Assembly (NCBI GenBank): GCA_024236395.1 | Contig: JACKKO010000001.1 | Coordinates: 620,001-684,000 of the forward strand | From: Hyphomicrobiales bacterium | Lineage (GTDB): Bacteria; Pseudomonadota; Alphaproteobacteria; Rickettsiales; JACKKO01 | Reading direction: 5' to 3' | DNA length: 64,000 nucleotides | Shown here: piece after piece, positions 25,278-34,023 of the stretch | Numbering within the stretch: position 1 is the stretch's first letter | Layout of the letters: every line of letters starts with the position of its first letter | Notes under the pieces: generated by a model | Told to the model about the DNA's origin: nothing | What the model saw: only the letters and a program-made list of their open reading frames with translations | Database searches by the model: none | Position numbers and translations under genes: made by a program

Positions 25278-25697
25278 ATGATGGGGCAGATGATTAATTC
25301 TGTGTTGCTAACATTAGTTGGTCTTTTAGTTGTGTACTTGATTTTGCAGAATATGCGGAAGCGTCTGATTATTTTACGTACTCGTGGGGCAACGGTGCAA
25401 GCTAATATCCGGAAAGTAAGTAAAACACTTGGGGCATATGTAGTAGAATACGATTTTGAATTAAACGGTATGCGTTATAAAAATATGACTAAGGCCGTTA
25501 TCCATAATTTAGAAATTCCGCCACCAGAAATAGGGCAGTTACTCTCCGTGACCTATGATCCACTGCAACCAAAAATAAATTACGATACTGAAGCACTGGA
25601 TAAAATGATCGAAAAATATAAGATGCCTAGTGTTTCTAGGATTATTCTGCTAGCTGGCCTGATATTTCTGGTTATCGTGGTAAATCGGGTGTTTTAA
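25278..25697 (+). CDS. Small membrane protein, DUF3592-like
   Basis: 139 residues. One N-terminal transmembrane helix (residues ~8-25), a soluble part with YVVEYDFELNGMRYKN and GQLLSVTYDPLQPKINY, and a C-terminal helix (RIILLAGLIFLVIVV). The central pattern (Y-x-F-x-x-N-G-x-x-Y then V-x-Y-D-P-x-x-P) is that of DUF3592-type proteins. It is A+T-rich compared with the pdh genes around it. It lies between pdhB and pdhC. Function unknown. Confidence 0.6.
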   Translation: MMGQMINSVLLTLVGLLVVYLILQNMRKRLIILRTRGATVQANIRKVSKTLGAYVVEYDFELNGMRYKNMTKAVIHNLEIPPPEIGQLLSVTYDPLQPKINYDTEALDKMIEKYKMPSVSRIILLAGLIFLVIVVNRVF

Positions 25698-25796
25698 ATA
25701 TGCGTTAGTATTGTCTATTTTTCGTTACTAATAGACTTTTCAATCCGACGGGGTTTGGTATAGTGCTTACGGAAAATCGTTTTACAGGAGCTCATT

Positions 25797-27110
25797 GTGC
25801 CGATTGAAATTCTAATGCCTGCGCTTTCACCCACGATGACCGAGGGAACCCTTGCAAAGTGGTTGAAAAAAGAGGGGGATAGTATCAGTTCAGGAGAGCT
25901 CATCGCGGAGATTGAAACCGATAAGGCTACCATGGAAGTAGAAGCCGTGGATGAAGGCACATTGGGCAAAATTCTGGTGAAGGAAGGGACGCAGGGCGTG
26001 CCCGTTAATCAGGCGATTGCCCTGTTGTTAGAAGAGGGCGAAGATAAAAAAGTGCTGGATAGTTACAAAGTGAAAGCCACCCCGGCAGCCAGTGAAAGCA
26101 AAGAAAACGCATCACCAAAAGCAGAGCAACAAAACACTGTTGCTCCGGCGTCAAAGCCGGCACCGGTTGCTCCACAGCCCAGCCGTGCTCCGACAGCAGC
26201 ACCAGTTGCGCCAGTGGTGACGGCCTCGGTATCAAGTGACCGGGTAAAAGCCAGCCCGCTGGCACGTCGTATGGCGGAAGATGCCGGTGTGAATCTGGGG
26301 CAGGTGGCAGGCACCGGGCCGCATGGTCGCGTGGTCAAAGCCGACATTGAGGAATTCCTGCAACGCGGAGGCAGCGGTGGCGTGGTGCGGCGTCATGCCG
26401 AGGAATTTGTGCAGGTGCCGCACAGCACGATGCGTAAGGCGATTGCCCGCCGACTAACCGAGTCCAAACAAACTGTTCCGCATTTTTACCTGACGATGGA
26501 TTGCCGCATTGATGCGCTGTTGGAACTGCGCAAACAGTTGAACGATCATGCCGTTGCACAGGCCGGGGAGGGAAACAAACCGGCGTGGAAGCTTTCGGTG
26601 AATGACCTGGTGATTCGCGCTGCCGCGCTGGCAATCCGTGATGTGCCGGAGGTAAATGTTTCCTGGTATGATGACGCGATGGTGCAATATCGTAATGTGG
26701 ATATTTCCGTGGCGGTAGCAACAGAGGGCGGGCTGATTACCCCCATAGTCCAGAATGCCGACCAGAAAACGTTGCCGCAGCTTTCCACGGAGATAAAATC
26801 CCTAGCGGCACGGGCACGTGCCGGGCAATTGAAGCCACACGAATACGAAGGCGGGGGGTTCAGTATTTCAAATCTGGGGATGTATGGCATCAAACATTTT
26901 GAGGCCATTATTAACCCGCCGCAATCCTGTATCCTGGCGATAGGGGCAGGGGAAGAGCGTGCGATTGTACGCCATGGCGAAGTGGAAGCGGCGACGATCA
27001 TGCACGCAACGCTATCGGTGGATCATCGTGCTGTAGATGGTGCACTGGGGGCAGAATTTCTACAGGTGTTCAAGCGATATATTGAAGCACCTGCTGTATT
27101 GCTGCTATAA
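25797..27110 (+). CDS. pdhC: Dihydrolipoamide acetyltransferase (E2 of pyruvate dehydrogenase)
   Basis: 437 residues, GTG start seven bases after AGGAG. One N-terminal lipoyl domain with the lipoylated Lys in EIETDKATMEVEAVDEG. Then an Ala/Pro linker (about residues 90-155), a peripheral-subunit-binding domain (SPLARRMAEDAGVNLGQVAGTGPHGRVVKADIEEFL), and the catalytic domain ending in the HxxxDG active site, LSVDHRAVDGALGAEFLQVF. It transfers acetyl to CoA and forms the core of the complex. Confidence 0.96.
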   Translation: MPIEILMPALSPTMTEGTLAKWLKKEGDSISSGELIAEIETDKATMEVEAVDEGTLGKILVKEGTQGVPVNQAIALLLEEGEDKKVLDSYKVKATPAASESKENASPKAEQQNTVAPASKPAPVAPQPSRAPTAAPVAPVVTASVSSDRVKASPLARRMAEDAGVNLGQVAGTGPHGRVVKADIEEFLQRGGSGGVVRRHAEEFVQVPHSTMRKAIARRLTESKQTVPHFYLTMDCRIDALLELRKQLNDHAVAQAGEGNKPAWKLSVNDLVIRAAALAIRDVPEVNVSWYDDAMVQYRNVDISVAVATEGGLITPIVQNADQKTLPQLSTEIKSLAARARAGQLKPHEYEGGGFSISNLGMYGIKHFEAIINPPQSCILAIGAGEERAIVRHGEVEAATIMHATLSVDHRAVDGALGAEFLQVFKRYIEAPAVLLL

Positions 27111-27117
27111 CAAGTCC

Positions 27118-27489
27118 ATGTTCCGACACATTACTGATTTTTCCTATAAGCGCAGTATGTCACAGGCAGCGGGGTTTTATCTGGTTTATACACTGATGGA
27201 AGTAACGTTCTGCGTGCTGGTGATCTGGGCCTGTGTGGAATATCTGCATATTGTGACCTGGCAGGATGTCTATAAGTTTGCCATTCCGCTAACGGTGCTT
27301 GTAGGCGGCCTGTTTGGCCTGATGTTCACTACCGGGGTGGCGCTGAAGAAGAACCTGAAATCCGAAGTGAGCTTTCTGCCCTTTATTGTGATGGCCAGTT
27401 ATCTGGGAATCGTGGCTCCGTTTCTGGCACTGATGCCAGCGGCCTATCTGACCATGCAGGACCAATGGAAGGGTCGCGAAGAATCATGA
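27118..27489 (+). CDS. Membrane protein of unknown function in the pdh operon
   Basis: 123 residues with about three transmembrane segments (FYLVYTLMEVTFCVLVIWACVEYLHIV; FAIPLTVLVGGLFGLMFTTGVAL; FLPFIVMASYLGIVAPFLALMPAAYLT). The ATG at 27118 is seven bases after the pdhC stop, and the stop is 34 bases before lpd. A longer frame from 27037 would overlap pdhC. Family not recognised; an analogous hypothetical membrane gene between pdhC and lpd occurs in some alphaproteobacteria. Confidence 0.65.
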   Translation: MFRHITDFSYKRSMSQAAGFYLVYTLMEVTFCVLVIWACVEYLHIVTWQDVYKFAIPLTVLVGGLFGLMFTTGVALKKNLKSEVSFLPFIVMASYLGIVAPFLALMPAAYLTMQDQWKGREES

Positions 27490-27523
27490 GACGTGCTGTC
27501 TCAGTTTATAAAAGGAGAGAACC

Positions 27524-28930
27524 ATGAGCAATACACAGGCATTCGATGTAGTGATTATTGGTGGTGGCCCAGGGGGCTATGTTGCCGCGATTCGTGCGGC
27601 GCAACTGGGGATGAAAACCGCGCTGGTGGAGCGGGAGCATCTGGGCGGTATTTGTCTCAACTGGGGGTGTATCCCCACCAAGGCACTGTTGCGCTCGGCG
27701 GAAGTCTATCATCTGCTAACCCATGCTGAGGAATACGGATTCAAAACCAAAGGCGTGGAAATCCAGTTTGATAAAATTGTTGCGCGTTCCCGCGGGGTGG
27801 CCAAGCAACTCTCGGACGGGATTCGTCACCTGATGAAAAAAAACAAGGTGGAAGTGTTTGAAGGACACGGCAAGCTGAACGGGCCGGGCGCGGTAATGGT
27901 TAAAAACGGCGATACACGTATAGCCGAGCTGAAAGCTCAGCATATTATCCTGGCTACCGGGGCGCGGGCACGTAGCCTGCCGGGGCTGGAAGCAGACGGC
28001 AAACATATCTGGTCTTATAAAGAAGCGATGACACCGAAAAGCCTGCCGAAAACCCTGCTGGTGATTGGCAGCGGGGCTATTGGGATCGAGTTTGCCAGTT
28101 TTTACCGTACGCTGGGTGTGGAGGTCGCGGTGGTGGAAGTGCTGGAGCGTATCCTCCCGGCAGAGGATGCTGAGATTTCTGCACTGGCACAAAAGCGTTT
28201 TGAAGCAACTGGTATGACAATCCACACCGCTACCAAAGTAAGCGGGTTAAAAAGTACCAAAACCGGGATTTCCGCTACACTGGAAGATACGAAAGGTAAG
28301 ACACAGGAACTCAAGGCAGAACGCGCCATCCTGGCAGTGGGCATTACGGGGAATACGGAACATCTGGGGCTGGAAGGCACCAAAGTGAGGGTGGAAAAAG
28401 GTCACGTGGAAGTGAATGAATGGCTGGAGACCGGGGAGCCGGGTGTCTATGCCATTGGGGATCTGGCCGGAGCGCCGTGGTTAGCGCATAAGGCCAGCCA
28501 CGAAGGGGTAATCTGTGTGGAGAAGATTGCCGGGCAGCAAGGGGTGCATCCCATGAAACGTTCCCTGATTCCGGGCTGTACCTATAGCCACCCGCAGGTG
28601 GCCAGCGTGGGGATGACGGAAGCGCAGGCCAAAGAAAAGGGGATAGAAGTCAGAGTAGGGCGTTTTCCATTCATCGGAAACGGTAAAGCGATTGCGCTGG
28701 GTGAGCCGGAGGGGCTGGTGAAAACCATTTACGATGCCAAAAGCGGGGAGCTGTTGGGCGCGCACATGATTGGTGCCGAGGTGACGGAGCTGATTCAGGG
28801 CTTTGTGATTGGCAAAACCATGGAGGCCACGGAAGCGGATTTTATGCATACCATCTTCCCGCATCCTACGCTCTCAGAGATGATGCACGAAGCCACGCTG
28901 GCGGCATACGGAAAAGCGCTGCATTTCTAG
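27524..28930 (+). CDS. lpd: Dihydrolipoyl dehydrogenase (E3)
   Basis: 468 residues. FAD-binding VVIIGGGPGGYVAAIRAAQLG, redox-active disulfide in GGICLNWGCIPTKALL (Cys pair five residues apart), second nucleotide fold LLVIGSGAIGIEFASFYRTLGVEVAVVE, FAD motif VYAIGDLAGAPWLAHKASHEG, and the C-terminal active His in HTIFPHPTLSEMMHEA. A good GGAGAG ribosome site precedes it. It reoxidises the lipoyl groups of PdhC. Last gene of the operon. Confidence 0.97.
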   Translation: MSNTQAFDVVIIGGGPGGYVAAIRAAQLGMKTALVEREHLGGICLNWGCIPTKALLRSAEVYHLLTHAEEYGFKTKGVEIQFDKIVARSRGVAKQLSDGIRHLMKKNKVEVFEGHGKLNGPGAVMVKNGDTRIAELKAQHIILATGARARSLPGLEADGKHIWSYKEAMTPKSLPKTLLVIGSGAIGIEFASFYRTLGVEVAVVEVLERILPAEDAEISALAQKRFEATGMTIHTATKVSGLKSTKTGISATLEDTKGKTQELKAERAILAVGITGNTEHLGLEGTKVRVEKGHVEVNEWLETGEPGVYAIGDLAGAPWLAHKASHEGVICVEKIAGQQGVHPMKRSLIPGCTYSHPQVASVGMTEAQAKEKGIEVRVGRFPFIGNGKAIALGEPEGLVKTIYDAKSGELLGAHMIGAEVTELIQGFVIGKTMEATEADFMHTIFPHPTLSEMMHEATLAAYGKALHF

Positions 28931-29083
28931 TAACCTATTGTACTAATTCTATTATTCTTTGTAGTTGCGGCGGTGCCATAGTACGTTGCATCCTATCAAA
29001 ATTACTTCCTTAAGTTCGTTCATCACTTGCACAGCGTGATTGAAACCGCTAGGGTGATCCCTGTGCTTTAGAGGGATGGGATC

Positions 29084-32000
29084 ATGCATCTTACCAACGA
29101 CTTTCGCTCCGCGATGGACGCGCTTTCTACACCTGCCTGGGTAACAGACACGACTGGGCGGTGCATCTATGTCAACAAAGCCTGGCGTGAATTTGTCGGC
29201 GTTTCCCTGCAGGAGGGGATGGGTTTTGGCTGGCAATATTACATGCACCCGGATGACCGTGAGACCGTGGTGCGTGCCTTCATTCAGGGGATGGAGCAAC
29301 GTAGTCCGTTTACCGTGGATTATCGTTTGCGTCGCGGGGACGGAACCTATCGCAAAGTGCACGATCAATGTAAGCCACGTTTCGACCAGTACGGTTTATT
29401 TGAGGGGTATACGGGGGTGGTTTCACGTATTTCCAGCGCTGTTGAGGAATTGCTGGCAGAATCTGAACCTAAGCAAAAAATGGTTGAGAAGAAAACGGTT
29501 TCTCCTCCGGCTCCGGCTCCGGTTGCACCAAAAACAGAGTCCTATCCTGAACAGCAGGTTGCCACGCCAGAAGTGAAGGAAACCCATCTTTCTGCTGTAC
29601 CATCTGAGCTAGCAACACTTCCGCCACGTGTGACGGGGCGTGAAGTGGCATCAGAAGATTTTGACCTCAACGCCTATGCTAAAGAAAGCTCTAAACCTAG
29701 TGCGCAGGTACAGGGGAACGCGGTGCCTTATGCCACAAATATGCAAAGTAGTGGTTATTCACCATTGCCGCCATCTGCGCAGGAACAGGCAGCACAGCAA
29801 CAGTTGGAGCGTGAACGTGAAATTGCCCGCCAGGCTGAACAGGCAGAGAAAGAGGCACGTGTCCGCCAACAATTTGAGGCCGAAGCCCGTGTGAAGGCGG
29901 AAGCCGATGCACGTGAACGGGAAGCCATGCGTGCCGCGCAGCAGGCAGTGGAAAAGGCAAGAGAGCAGGCAGAGCAACTGGAGAAAATCCAGGCTGCAGA
30001 ACGCCTGTTGCGTGAAGAAAAATCGCGCACAGAAGAGCAGGCCCGTCACCTGAAAGCGGTGATTGATAATGTGATGGAAGGGATCATCAGTATTGATAGC
30101 AAGGGAAGCATTCTGACGATTAATCCAGCAGTAGAAAAAATCTTTGGCTATCAGGATCGTGAGTTAATTGGTCAGAATGTTGCCATTCTGATGGGAGAGC
30201 CGGAGCATTCCGAGCATAATAATTATTTAAAGCATTTCCAGGAAACCGGTGAAGCAAAAATTATCGGGCATGGGCGGGAGGTGTGTGCCCGTCACAAGGA
30301 TGGAACAGCGTTCCTCCTGCATCTGGCAGTAAGTCGGGTGAGCCTGGAGGGAAAAGATGAATATGTTGGTGTGTTGCGTGATCTCTCACAGGAGAAGCGC
30401 GCTGAAAAAGCATTACTGGATAAGCAGCAGGAGCTCCGTCAACAGAACCTCAAATTACGTAGGGAAGAGCAGGAGCGGCGCCGTAACGAGCAGTTGTTTC
30501 AATCTGCGATGGAGTATGCGTCCATTGGCATGGCGTTGATTTCCCCGGAGGGGCGCTGGCTGAAAGTTAACCCGGCGATTTGTGATATGCTAGGTTACCG
30601 TGAGGCCGAGTTGCTCTCATTGGATTTCCAGAAAATGACGCATCCGGAAGATGTGCCATCCACCATGGCGCATATACAAAAAATGCTTAACCGGGAATTA
30701 GACAGATACAATACAGAGGAACGTTATTTTCATAAAGATGGCCATATTGTCTGGACAGCACTTAATGTTTCGCTGGTATGGGATATGGAAAATAAACCCC
30801 TGTATTTTGTAGCGCAGGTTCAGGATATTTCAGCACGCAGGGAGGCAGAAGAAGCACTGAAGCAGAGTGAAGAGCGTATGATGCTGGCCTGGCGGGGTAC
30901 GGGTGATGGGTTCTGGGACTGGGATCTGAAAACCGACAACATGGTGCTTTCAGAGCGCTTCCTTGAGTTGCTTGGTTTTGAAGAAAAAGACGAGTTGCGC
31001 AGTCACTTTGATGAATGGCAATCGCGCCTGCATCCGGAAGATAAGGATTATGTGTTGCAGGAAGTACGTTCCTGCGTTGCGCAGAATGTCCCGTTGGATG
31101 TTTCCTTCCGGCTGCAGACAGCTTCCGGGGAGTGGAAGTGGTTGCGTACCCGCGGCATGGCGATGCGGGATGCAAACGGGGCACCAGACCGTATGTGTGG
31201 CTCCATTACCGATATTTCCGAAGAGCGTGCCACCAAGGAAGCCTATGTTCAAACGCTTACTGAGATTGAGGAACGTAATAGTGAAATGGCTCTGGCTAAA
31301 GAAGAGCTTTCACGGATGATGGGTGCACTGAAACGTAGTGAAGCGCATTATCGCAGCCTGTATCATCGCACCCCGGTGATGCTGCATACCATGGACCGTG
31401 ATGGCATTATTACCGATGTCAGTGACCTGTGGTGCCGCACGATGGGCTATGCCCGTGATACGGTAGTTGGCCGGCCATTTAAGCAATTCCTGGCAGAAGA
31501 ATCACACAGCGCAATGCAATCTGCGCTTTTGGATGAATTGCGCGATGAAGAATGTTGTGATCTGCAACTGCATGTCATGACAGGGGATGGTGGTAGCCGG
31601 GACATTTTACTCTCCGCGGTTTCTGATTGGGAGGACGGACATCTCAAGCAGGTGCTGTCCGTAAGTATCGATATTTCAGAGCAGAACCGGATACAACAGG
31701 AAAAATCCAAGGCGGAGGGCATGCTGAGAGCGTTCATGGATAATGCAGCTTCTGTGATTTCCGTGAAGGATCTGGACGGACGCTATCTAATGGTAAATGC
31801 TCTGTTCTGCCAGTTGGTTGGTCGTGGCCAGGAAGATGTGTTGGGCAAGCGTGACCGTGATTTCTTCTCATTTGAGGTGGCAGCGCAATTCCAGAATAAT
31901 GATCGCCAGGTGCTTTCGGATCAGGCACCGCTTTCCGCCGAGGAAGTGGTGCAGATTAACAGTGTGAACCACTATTACCTGACAGTGAAATTCCCGCTTT

Positions 32001-33556
32001 ATGATAACAAGGGTGCATTTTATGCGATTGGCAGTGTGTCCACGGATATTACGGATCGTAAGCAGGCGGAGCAGAAATTGCGCCAGCAGCAGGCCGAATT
32101 ACAGATGATTTTTGATCATGTACCGGCCAGTATCCTGTTCAAGGACGATCAGAACCGTATATTGCGTCTGAACCGCCAGGCGGCGGATTTCATGCATACC
32201 AGCGTGGAAGAAGCGCAGGGTAAAGTGCTGGAAGCATTGGCACCAGACCGGGCGGCTCAGGAACATGCGCAGGATATGCAGGTGCTCACCACAGGTGAAC
32301 CGCAGCTGGGCATGGTGGAAGAATATGCATCGGCAGAGCGGTCGCGCCGTCAGTGGATGCGTACAGACCGGGTGCCTTACACGCATCAGGAAACGGGCAA
32401 GCGTGGTGTGCTGGTGGTATCGCAGGATATCACGCGTGAAAAGCAGAACGAAGAACGCTTTGAGCTGGCCCTCTTTGGGGGTGATCTGGGATGTTGGGAT
32501 TGGGATATTCCCTCCGGGCAGGTGGTGTTTAACGAGCGCTGGGCATCCATGCTGGGCTATCGTAAGCAGGAGCTGGGGACAACGTATGATGCCTGGAAAC
32601 AGTTACTGCATCCGGACGATCTGGATAAGACATTGCATGTGCTGAACAACCATCTGGAAGGCAAGATACCATTCTATGAAGCCTTTGTTCGTATGCGGGC
32701 AAAAAATGGTGAGTGGCGTTGGGTTCTGACGCGTGGTCGTGTCGTGGAACGGGATGCTGACGAAAAAGCCCTGCGGATGACAGGGACACATCTGGATGTC
32801 ACCCAGCTAAAAGAGGCGGAGCATCGGATGGAAGAACTGGTGAAGAAGCTTACCGCTTCGAATGAAGAGCTGGAGCGCTTTGCCTATGTGGCCTCACATG
32901 ATCTGCAGGAGCCGCTTAGAGTGTTGGTCAGTTTTGCCGGGCTGCTTTCAGAAAGTTATTACCAGCAGCTGGATGCCAAGGCATCAGAATATATCCACTA
33001 CATGGTGGATTCCGCCGAGCGCATGCAGCATCTGGTGGATGGGTTGCTGGAATATGCCCGGATTGGCCGTGCAGCAGAGCCCGCCAAGGATGTAGACCTG
33101 AATGAAGCGCTGAATTACGTGATGAAAAACCTGCATGCGCAGATACGGGAGAATAATGCCCGTATTACCTGCGATACGTTGCCGGTGATCAAAACCGATC
33201 CGCTCCGTATGACACAGCTACTGCAAAATCTGCTGAGTAATGCGATTAAATACCATCCGCGTGACCGCGCGCCGCAGGTCCATATTAGTGCACAGGAGAA
33301 GGATGATGTCTGGGTCTTCTCCGTTGAAGATAATGGTATTGGTGTGAAGCCAGTATACCAGACACGTATCTTTGAGCCGTTCCGTCGCCTGCATACGGTG
33401 GACGAATTTAAAGGTACGGGTATTGGCCTGGCGCTGTGTAAAAAAATCGTAGAATCTTATGGTGGGGATATCGGGGTTAAATCCGATGAAGGGAAGGGGA
33501 GCGTCTTCTTCTTTACCCTGCCAAAAGATCAGGTACATAGCGCGAAGGCTGCCTAA
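29084..33556 (+). CDS. Multi-PAS sensor histidine kinase with FixL-like haem PAS
   Basis: 1490 residues, no transmembrane segment, so cytoplasmic. I count eight PAS domains: near 6-120, 325-440, 470-590, 605-720, 765-880, 890-1000, 1010-1120 and 1125-1245. A Gln/Glu/Ala-rich coiled coil covers about 225-325. The second PAS closely follows FixL: ILMGEPEHSEHNNY has His378 where BjFixL has haem ligand His200, and IIGHGRE has Arg398 where BjFixL has Arg220, with the same spacing of 20. HisKA has SHDLQEPL with His1272; the ATPase domain has NLLSNAIKYH (N box), DNGIGV and GTGIGLALCKK. The C-terminus overlaps the next start (TAATG), coupling it to a single-domain response regulator. Probably an oxygen/redox sensor. 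Confidence 0.9.
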   Translation: MHLTNDFRSAMDALSTPAWVTDTTGRCIYVNKAWREFVGVSLQEGMGFGWQYYMHPDDRETVVRAFIQGMEQRSPFTVDYRLRRGDGTYRKVHDQCKPRFDQYGLFEGYTGVVSRISSAVEELLAESEPKQKMVEKKTVSPPAPAPVAPKTESYPEQQVATPEVKETHLSAVPSELATLPPRVTGREVASEDFDLNAYAKESSKPSAQVQGNAVPYATNMQSSGYSPLPPSAQEQAAQQQLEREREIARQAEQAEKEARVRQQFEAEARVKAEADAREREAMRAAQQAVEKAREQAEQLEKIQAAERLLREEKSRTEEQARHLKAVIDNVMEGIISIDSKGSILTINPAVEKIFGYQDRELIGQNVAILMGEPEHSEHNNYLKHFQETGEAKIIGHGREVCARHKDGTAFLLHLAVSRVSLEGKDEYVGVLRDLSQEKRAEKALLDKQQELRQQNLKLRREEQERRRNEQLFQSAMEYASIGMALISPEGRWLKVNPAICDMLGYREAELLSLDFQKMTHPEDVPSTMAHIQKMLNRELDRYNTEERYFHKDGHIVWTALNVSLVWDMENKPLYFVAQVQDISARREAEEALKQSEERMMLAWRGTGDGFWDWDLKTDNMVLSERFLELLGFEEKDELRSHFDEWQSRLHPEDKDYVLQEVRSCVAQNVPLDVSFRLQTASGEWKWLRTRGMAMRDANGAPDRMCGSITDISEERATKEAYVQTLTEIEERNSEMALAKEELSRMMGALKRSEAHYRSLYHRTPVMLHTMDRDGIITDVSDLWCRTMGYARDTVVGRPFKQFLAEESHSAMQSALLDELRDEECCDLQLHVMTGDGGSRDILLSAVSDWEDGHLKQVLSVSIDISEQNRIQQEKSKAEGMLRAFMDNAASVISVKDLDGRYLMVNALFCQLVGRGQEDVLGKRDRDFFSFEVAAQFQNNDRQVLSDQAPLSAEEVVQINSVNHYYLTVKFPLYDNKGAFYAIGSVSTDITDRKQAEQKLRQQQAELQMIFDHVPASILFKDDQNRILRLNRQAADFMHTSVEEAQGKVLEALAPDRAAQEHAQDMQVLTTGEPQLGMVEEYASAERSRRQWMRTDRVPYTHQETGKRGVLVVSQDITREKQNEERFELALFGGDLGCWDWDIPSGQVVFNERWASMLGYRKQELGTTYDAWKQLLHPDDLDKTLHVLNNHLEGKIPFYEAFVRMRAKNGEWRWVLTRGRVVERDADEKALRMTGTHLDVTQLKEAEHRMEELVKKLTASNEELERFAYVASHDLQEPLRVLVSFAGLLSESYYQQLDAKASEYIHYMVDSAERMQHLVDGLLEYARIGRAAEPAKDVDLNEALNYVMKNLHAQIRENNARITCDTLPVIKTDPLRMTQLLQNLLSNAIKYHPRDRAPQVHISAQEKDDVWVFSVEDNGIGVKPVYQTRIFEPFRRLHTVDEFKGTGIGLALCKKIVESYGGDIGVKSDEGKGSVFFFTLPKDQVHSAKAA

Positions 33557-34020
33557 TGCATACGTCACCTCACCAGGCTGAGATATTACTCGTGGAAGAT
33601 AATCCCGGGGATGTACTGCTGACAAAAGAGATGTTTGCCCGTGCGCACATCAGTAATATGCTGCACGTTGCCAGGGATGGTGAGATGGCGCTGGCCATGC
33701 TCAAGCAGGAAGGGCAGTATATGCAGCAGCCGCGTCCGGATCTGGTGCTGCTGGATCTCAATCTGCCGCGACTGGATGGCCGGGAAGTGCTGGCGGAAAT
33801 GAAGCGGCAGGAGCATTTGCGTCATATCCCGGTAGTGATTCTGACCGGTTCCCGCATGGAACGGGATATCACCAAGGTTTTCGGGATTCCGGAACAATGC
33901 TATATGACGAAGCCGATTACGATCGACAAGCTGGCAAAGGTGTTAAATGTGCTGGGCGAGAATTTTTGTTTTTCCCTGATGGTACCGGCAATAAGCCGTA
34001 CTACGCAGGTGCCGGCCTAG
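33556..34020 (+). CDS. CheY-like response regulator (Rcp1-type)
   Basis: 154 residues, receiver domain only. AEILLVEDNPGDVLLTKEMF gives the acidic pair, DLVLLDLNLPRLDG gives the phospho-acceptor Asp67, VVILTGS the Thr/Ser switch residue, and MTKPITIDKLAKVL the conserved Lys-Pro. The VEDNPGDV form and the longer loops are those of Rcp1-type partners of phytochrome and multi-PAS kinases. Start overlaps the kinase stop by one base, so this is the likely cognate partner. No output domain; signalling beyond it is unknown. Confidence 0.93.
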   Translation: MHTSPHQAEILLVEDNPGDVLLTKEMFARAHISNMLHVARDGEMALAMLKQEGQYMQQPRPDLVLLDLNLPRLDGREVLAEMKRQEHLRHIPVVILTGSRMERDITKVFGIPEQCYMTKPITIDKLAKVLNVLGENFCFSLMVPAISRTTQVPA

Positions 34021-34023
34021 CGC

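Noticed and set aside
28952..29368. Minus-strand frame over the start of the multi-PAS kinase
   Set aside because: It overlaps the conserved first PAS domain and has no recognisable protein features.
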